Shown here piece after piece: positions 60,101 through 64,000 of a stretch of DNA of 64,000 nt; positions within the stretch are counted from its first letter, which is position 1; the number at the start of each line of letters is the position of its first letter. The position numbers and the translations under genes are program-made. Where the stretch lies: positions 13,708,001 through 13,772,000 of the forward strand of contig JAKCOZ010000014.1 in assembly GCA_022605955.1 (NCBI GenBank), written 5' to 3'. This DNA comes from Rallus limicola. Taxonomy: Eukaryota; Chordata; Aves; Gruiformes; Rallidae. The notes below the pieces were generated by a model. That model searched no databases, was not told the origin of the DNA, and was given only the letters and a program-made list of their open reading frames with translations.

Positions 60101-62589
60101 TCTTGTAATCTTTGTGCCCTTTCATGAGCCATTCCTTGATTACTACAATGTAATTTCATTTGCTTTTATTAATTACTTCTTTTTGCTTGTACTGTCAGAT
60201 TAGTTCTGAAATATTTCCATTGTAGGAGCTATTTAAACCTTCCTCTTTTAGATCCATACCAGATAATCAGGGCAATTTGATTAAAATGGAAGGCTGACTT
60301 GATTCATGTTTCATTTTCTAAGATGAGGGAAGAAAGTTCAGGTCCTCTTTGAACCACACATAACACTAGCCGAAAGCCAGTATGATAATCCTGACTCCAG
60401 TGGTCTTCATCTTGGTATGAGCTTAGTTCTATTTATCTACGTGAAATTTCTGTTCAAAATACGAATTAAAACAGTGCAATTAAAAAAATTACCACTGCTC
60501 ACACAAAATGCAGAGACACTCATGCTGAAGAATCTGTAGAGACATAAATCTTCTGCCAGTACAGCAGAAATAAAATGTGTTCATAGTTCTCATTAAGGAA
60601 AGAGAATGAAGAATGAGATAGCAAAATGTGCAAAGGACATAGTGCAATCTAGATGGGCGAATTTCAGAAGGTACTTAAAAATTCTAGTTGGGTGATCATC
60701 ACAGTGGCCAAGAAGTTTTTGTCCTGCAAATTGCAGATGAAGGCATGGTCAAAGGTAGATTGTTATTTTCTAACAGTGACCACTTGGGAAACAGAAGTGG
60801 ACATCACTGCGGGGAGTTGTGCATGCAGAAGTGGTCAGAGGGCAAACAAAATATTTGCTTTGGTAGCTTTCTTCCTGTCCTTAGAACTCGAATTTTTCTC
60901 AATCTCTATCCAAGATTTCTGGGTTTATTTTAAAGGACAATCAGTTCCTGCAGGTAGTAACTAGGCTGATTTTTTAAATCTTAATGTTATTTTCTTCAAC
61001 ACATTACCAAAGCAACCGATAGACATCTGAAAAGGCAGCTCTGCCTCTTAGTATTTGTGAATTTGTAAAATATATTTCTTTGTTATTGTTTTTAGTTGTG
61101 CATGGTTCTGTGTAATCAAGAAAAATGACAGTAATAATAAGTACAAGTCAGCTTTTCAGAATTATGTGTTCATTTAGTTATAGTGCTGTTCAGGAGAGGA
61201 AAACTGATGCTGTTTCTCTTCAGTTTCTGTTCAGGAAAGACCTGCTAGCTTACCAGTATGTGTTGAAGGTCTGTCTCCACAGAAAAGGGTAGAGGATTGT
61301 TGGGGTTATCGTAGTGTAGTACCAGATGCTGTCAGACACTGTAAAAGGGTGACTTTCCTAATTGCCATCTCTTGACACTTGAGTAGTTACCAAATAAATA
61401 GTATTACTTGTATTTCCCATTTTCGGGAGTTTTTGAGAAGCTTTCAGTGCTCTGAGAGTGGCTGACCCTGTATGCCCAGAGCAGCCCAGCGCGTGGCCAT
61501 GCCTGTCCATGTTCAGCAGAGCAGTTAAGTGCATTCTCAAGTTTAAAAATGTGAGTAAAGTTAAGTACGGGCTTCACTGCTTTGTAAAAAGTTATGGCTG
61601 TTTTAGTTTTGTCCCAGTAAAGATGTCTGCTTGCTGGCATCTGGTCAAGCTGCAAAGGCCTTTCCAGCTGCGGGTTGTCATCTCTCCTCTCTGCTCTGAG
61701 GCAGAGGCATCTTCCAGGGGTCATTGTGGTAGAGGGACTGCTTCAGAGCCCTGCAGATTGCAGCTTTTCCTAGCAATGCCTGCATTTTCTCCATTATACC
61801 TGGCAAAAACAATCAAATAAATGCAAACCAGAGAAGCAAAATAAATCAGACAGAAGCCTCAGAGGTAAATGAAGAACCTTTGTTTTCCATTTAAACCTGC
61901 TGGATGTAGTAGTCTGTATGCCAGACCTTGGATCTCTTGAAAATAACTTATTCCCGACATAATTTGCCACCTACATTAGACTGAATGAAAATCCATCAGC
62001 GAATGGCTTCCAGGTAGAGACTCTGCAACATTAGGATTTAGTTCCAAATTTCAAAGGTCGTTTAGAAAATCCAGGTCAGGATTCAGAGCTGAATTTCAAA
62101 TGTCCCTGAAGTTCATGTTTGTTCAGACCTAAGCCTACGAATCTGAACCAACACGATAATGCAGATTTCAAACAAGAACTTCTAGGTTTATGCAGAATCG
62201 TTTATTAATTTTCTCTATGGTATTATTTACCAGTCACAAGGGCATGTAAAATAACCACTTAATAATTATGAACCACTAAAGCCACTCATTATGCATTGAA
62301 AATGTGCGAGTGCAAATTCTCTAAATGATGTGGAAGTTGGACTATCGGGAACATTCAGATTGTACATTATCAAAGTGTAGGCTACTCTCTAGTACATTTG
62401 TCTGATATACAACACAATTTCATCTCAGCTTGGATGAGATACAGAAGCGTAGGCTCTGTGGAATATGAAGTGGGCTTGGTGGAGCAGAGGGAAATTCATG
62501 TTATGTTCAATGTGCCTAGTAAATAATGAGATATTAAATTATAATGTGTTCCAGGAGTTTTCAACTGTATTTTCTCTTTAATCATTTCA
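57181..62589. other. Gene-free stretch
   Basis: No gene or mobile element is recognised. A 24-bp duplication lies at 57562. An exon-like 37-bp piece with strong splice signals lies at 59634-59670 (acceptor GGGATTTGTCTGCACAG, donor CAG|GTGAGAAG). Open frames reach 120 codons (61458-61820, +) and 106 codons (61404-61724, -) and overlap each other. About 62040-62190 is rich in TTCAG/CTGAA and GAATC words, including TTCAGAGCTGAA, and may be an old unrecognised repeat. Confidence 0.5.
57562..57608. repeat. 24-bp imperfect tandem duplication
   Basis: GATGCTTGTTTTGGCTCTGC at 57562 is followed by GATACTTGTTTTGGCTCTGC at 57586. One mismatch in the first 20 bp. Confidence 0.85.
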
Positions 62590-63111
62590 TTACTCAGAGT
62601 CCTTTGTTTCTGACTTGTGTCTTTCATTAGAATTTGAGGACTCGAGTATGTGTGTGGGGAGCTCTGTGAAGGTCCCTGTGGCACCTCCCTGCGTTAATGC
62701 CTTCGAATAAGGAGATTTGTCTGCAGTAGAATCCATTTTTCTTGAGCTACGGATTTCTGCCATGGGCATGAGCTCCTGAGCCAGCCTGTGAAGAAAGGCT
62801 TCATCTGCAGCAACCACCACGTACACTGGAGCTTCCTTGAACCGTACCTCACTTCCATGGAAGCATACTTCAACTGAGCAGATGTGAACCTCTTTTCTGT
62901 GAGACTTGCAGCTGAAGTGATGTGGTGTGACTGCAGGGGTGGAAGCAAAGGAAAGGACTCTTAGTGCCTTCTGTGAGCTAGCATTATCCTGCTTAGTGTT
63001 CCTGTCCCTTGGCATTGCTGTGTGAGCACTGGACCAGCAAGCAGGATTGGTGCTTTCAAACAGATGGGCCTGAGCACAGTCTGTGCCAAGGGAAACATGT
63101 ATGTGAATCAC
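62590..63111 (-). CDS. Open frame with exon-like 3' part (segment A), unknown product
   Basis: A 173-codon minus-strand frame. An excellent acceptor lies inside it: CCTTTCCTTTGCTTCCACCC followed by CTGCAG, so the exon side would begin at 62930. From there 113 codons are open to the stop, which would make it a terminal exon. That part includes VYVVVAADEAFLHRLAQELM, with coding-like codon choice, and a charged, Ser-rich tail ending KSETKDSE. No family is recognised, and no signal peptide or membrane segment is seen. A second frame is also open for 84 codons here, which weakens the case. No clear polyadenylation signal was found downstream. Confidence 0.25.
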   Translation of the reverse strand: MIHIHVSLGTDCAQAHLFESTNPACWSSAHTAMPRDRNTKQDNASSQKALRVLSFASTPAVTPHHFSCKSHRKEVHICSVEVCFHGSEVRFKEAPVYVVVAADEAFLHRLAQELMPMAEIRSSRKMDSTADKSPYSKALTQGGATGTFTELPTHILESSNSNERHKSETKDSE

Positions 63112-64000
63112 TTGTGGGTGTTAAGGGCAGGATTTCCATTTGATATTCTCAGCAGGTATAAGGGTCCACACATTTAAACAGCGTAAAGCACTTGAGCCTC
63201 TTAAAAATGCTCTTAGTAGGAAAGGGAAGGAAGCTTGTGCAAGTAAGATCACTGAGCAGCAGAGGATTTAGGGTTGTGATGTCTTGTTTGTCACCAGTGA
63301 GTCAAAGAAGCCCTGGCGTGGGAATTTGGGACTAGGAAGAAAGATAGGCTTCTAACAAGTGGGCTTAGTGAAAACCAAGGACAGACTTTTCAGCTATTTC
63401 CCTTTGATTACCAGGTGCTAAAGTGTCTATTACAGGAAAACAAGGGAAGTGCTTTAATTATGTTTCCATAAACAAGATCCTGATTTCCTGGACTGAAGCC
63501 TCAGGGAGCATTATAACGTGGCAGTTGGTATGGGCCAGTGTACTGGTTGTTTTGTTTTACGTTGTGCTATTCAGAGGAGCTGAAAGGTGTCTGATCCCTG
63601 GTGTTCATGACTTATATTTCTTTGAAAAACCTCCTTTTTAATGTTCACTGTATAGTAAACTCTGTTGACATGGGCTGTGTTTATGGTACTGGAGTGCAAG
63701 AGCTCTCCTTTCTGTGCCTCACAGTCCGGGCACCCAAACTAGCCATGCATCTTTTCCATAAGGGATAAGACTTGGCCATGTAAGTATGCTGTTCTCCCAG
63801 ATGCAGTGTTTGAAGGAGAGGAAGCACATCTGGGTAGGAGCAAAGACTTGCTCCAAGAGATATCCTGCTGGATATCCTGTCTGGATAGGTGAGCAGGAAT
63901 ACACGTCATACATTAATGTACGCCCACAGGTAAATCCATACATCAGTACAGGCACTACTTTGTATCTCAGTGCTTTTTGTACACACAGTATTTATCCAAA
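63112..64000. other. End of window, no gene recognised
   Basis: Non-coding. A splice-like pair bounds 63725-63779 on the + strand (acceptor CTCCTTTCTGTGCCTCACAG, donor CAT|GTAAGTATG). All three frames of that 55-bp piece contain a stop, so it could only be a non-coding exon, if anything. Confidence 0.5.

Noticed and set aside
63725..63779. Strong acceptor and donor pair around 55 bp on the + strand
   Set aside because: All three frames contain a stop, so it is not coding. There is no other evidence for an lncRNA.
1..64000. tRNA, 5S, snRNA, 7SK or well-known microRNA genes
   Set aside because: I looked for their conserved words (for example the B-box GGTTCGAATCC, the U6 start, let-7 and miR-124 mature sequences) and saw none. 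A computed scan could still find diverged copies.
1..64000. Bacterial-type systems such as operons, CRISPR arrays or phage genes
   Set aside because: Base composition, CR1 elements, lack of long tightly packed frames and lack of regularly spaced repeats all indicate vertebrate nuclear DNA.

Overview
The window looks like nuclear DNA from a bird. The clearest evidence is three copies of the avian CR1 LINE. Two are 3' ends on the + strand, ending in the typical ATTCTRTG-type octamers. The third is a longer 5'-truncated copy on the - strand that still carries the C-terminal coding part of its reverse-transcriptase ORF. The base composition is AT-rich, CpG is scarce, homopolymers are long, and open frames are short and scattered evenly over both strands. 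This fits a vertebrate intron or intergenic interval. There are no operons, ribosome binding sites, CRISPR arrays, rRNAs or recognisable tRNAs. I cannot name the locus.

No protein-coding gene can be identified with confidence. The longest open frames (223, 173, 152, 147 and 139 codons) match no family I recognise, and most of the shorter ones are expected by chance. A few segments sit between good splice-like signals and stay open. On the - strand these are around 62.6-62.9 kb, 28.4-28.6 kb and 14.4-15.0 kb. On the + strand they are three segments at 13.6, 24.4 and 31.9-32.1 kb whose phases happen to fit together. Because such chains appear on both strands, most are probably coincidental. They are listed with low confidence.

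Layout. From 1 to 23.3 kb is ordinary non-coding sequence with all the CR1 copies, a CpG-rich patch at 6.6-6.9 kb, and T/G-rich low-complexity tracts at 12.8, 13.7 and 18.1 kb. From 23.3 to 45 kb is largely featureless apart from the exon-like segments, a 90-bp polypyrimidine tract at 32.2 kb, a run of 25 A at 36.0 kb and poly-T tracts at 38.2, 40.2 and 41.5 kb. From 45 to 47.9 kb there are two CpG-enriched patches. From about 46.2 to 57.2 kb comes a series of AT-rich blocks with clustered homeodomain, FOX, POU and SOX-like motifs and short palindromes, of the kind seen in conserved non-coding enhancers. From 57.2 to 64 kb is mostly featureless sequence with one open, exon-like segment on the - strand.

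The most useful leads are the 46-57 kb candidate regulatory block (the whole 23.3-64 kb interval shows no CR1), the structured 56.1-56.3 kb element, and the few exon-like segments. I saw nothing that supports a novel enzymatic, defence or mobile system.
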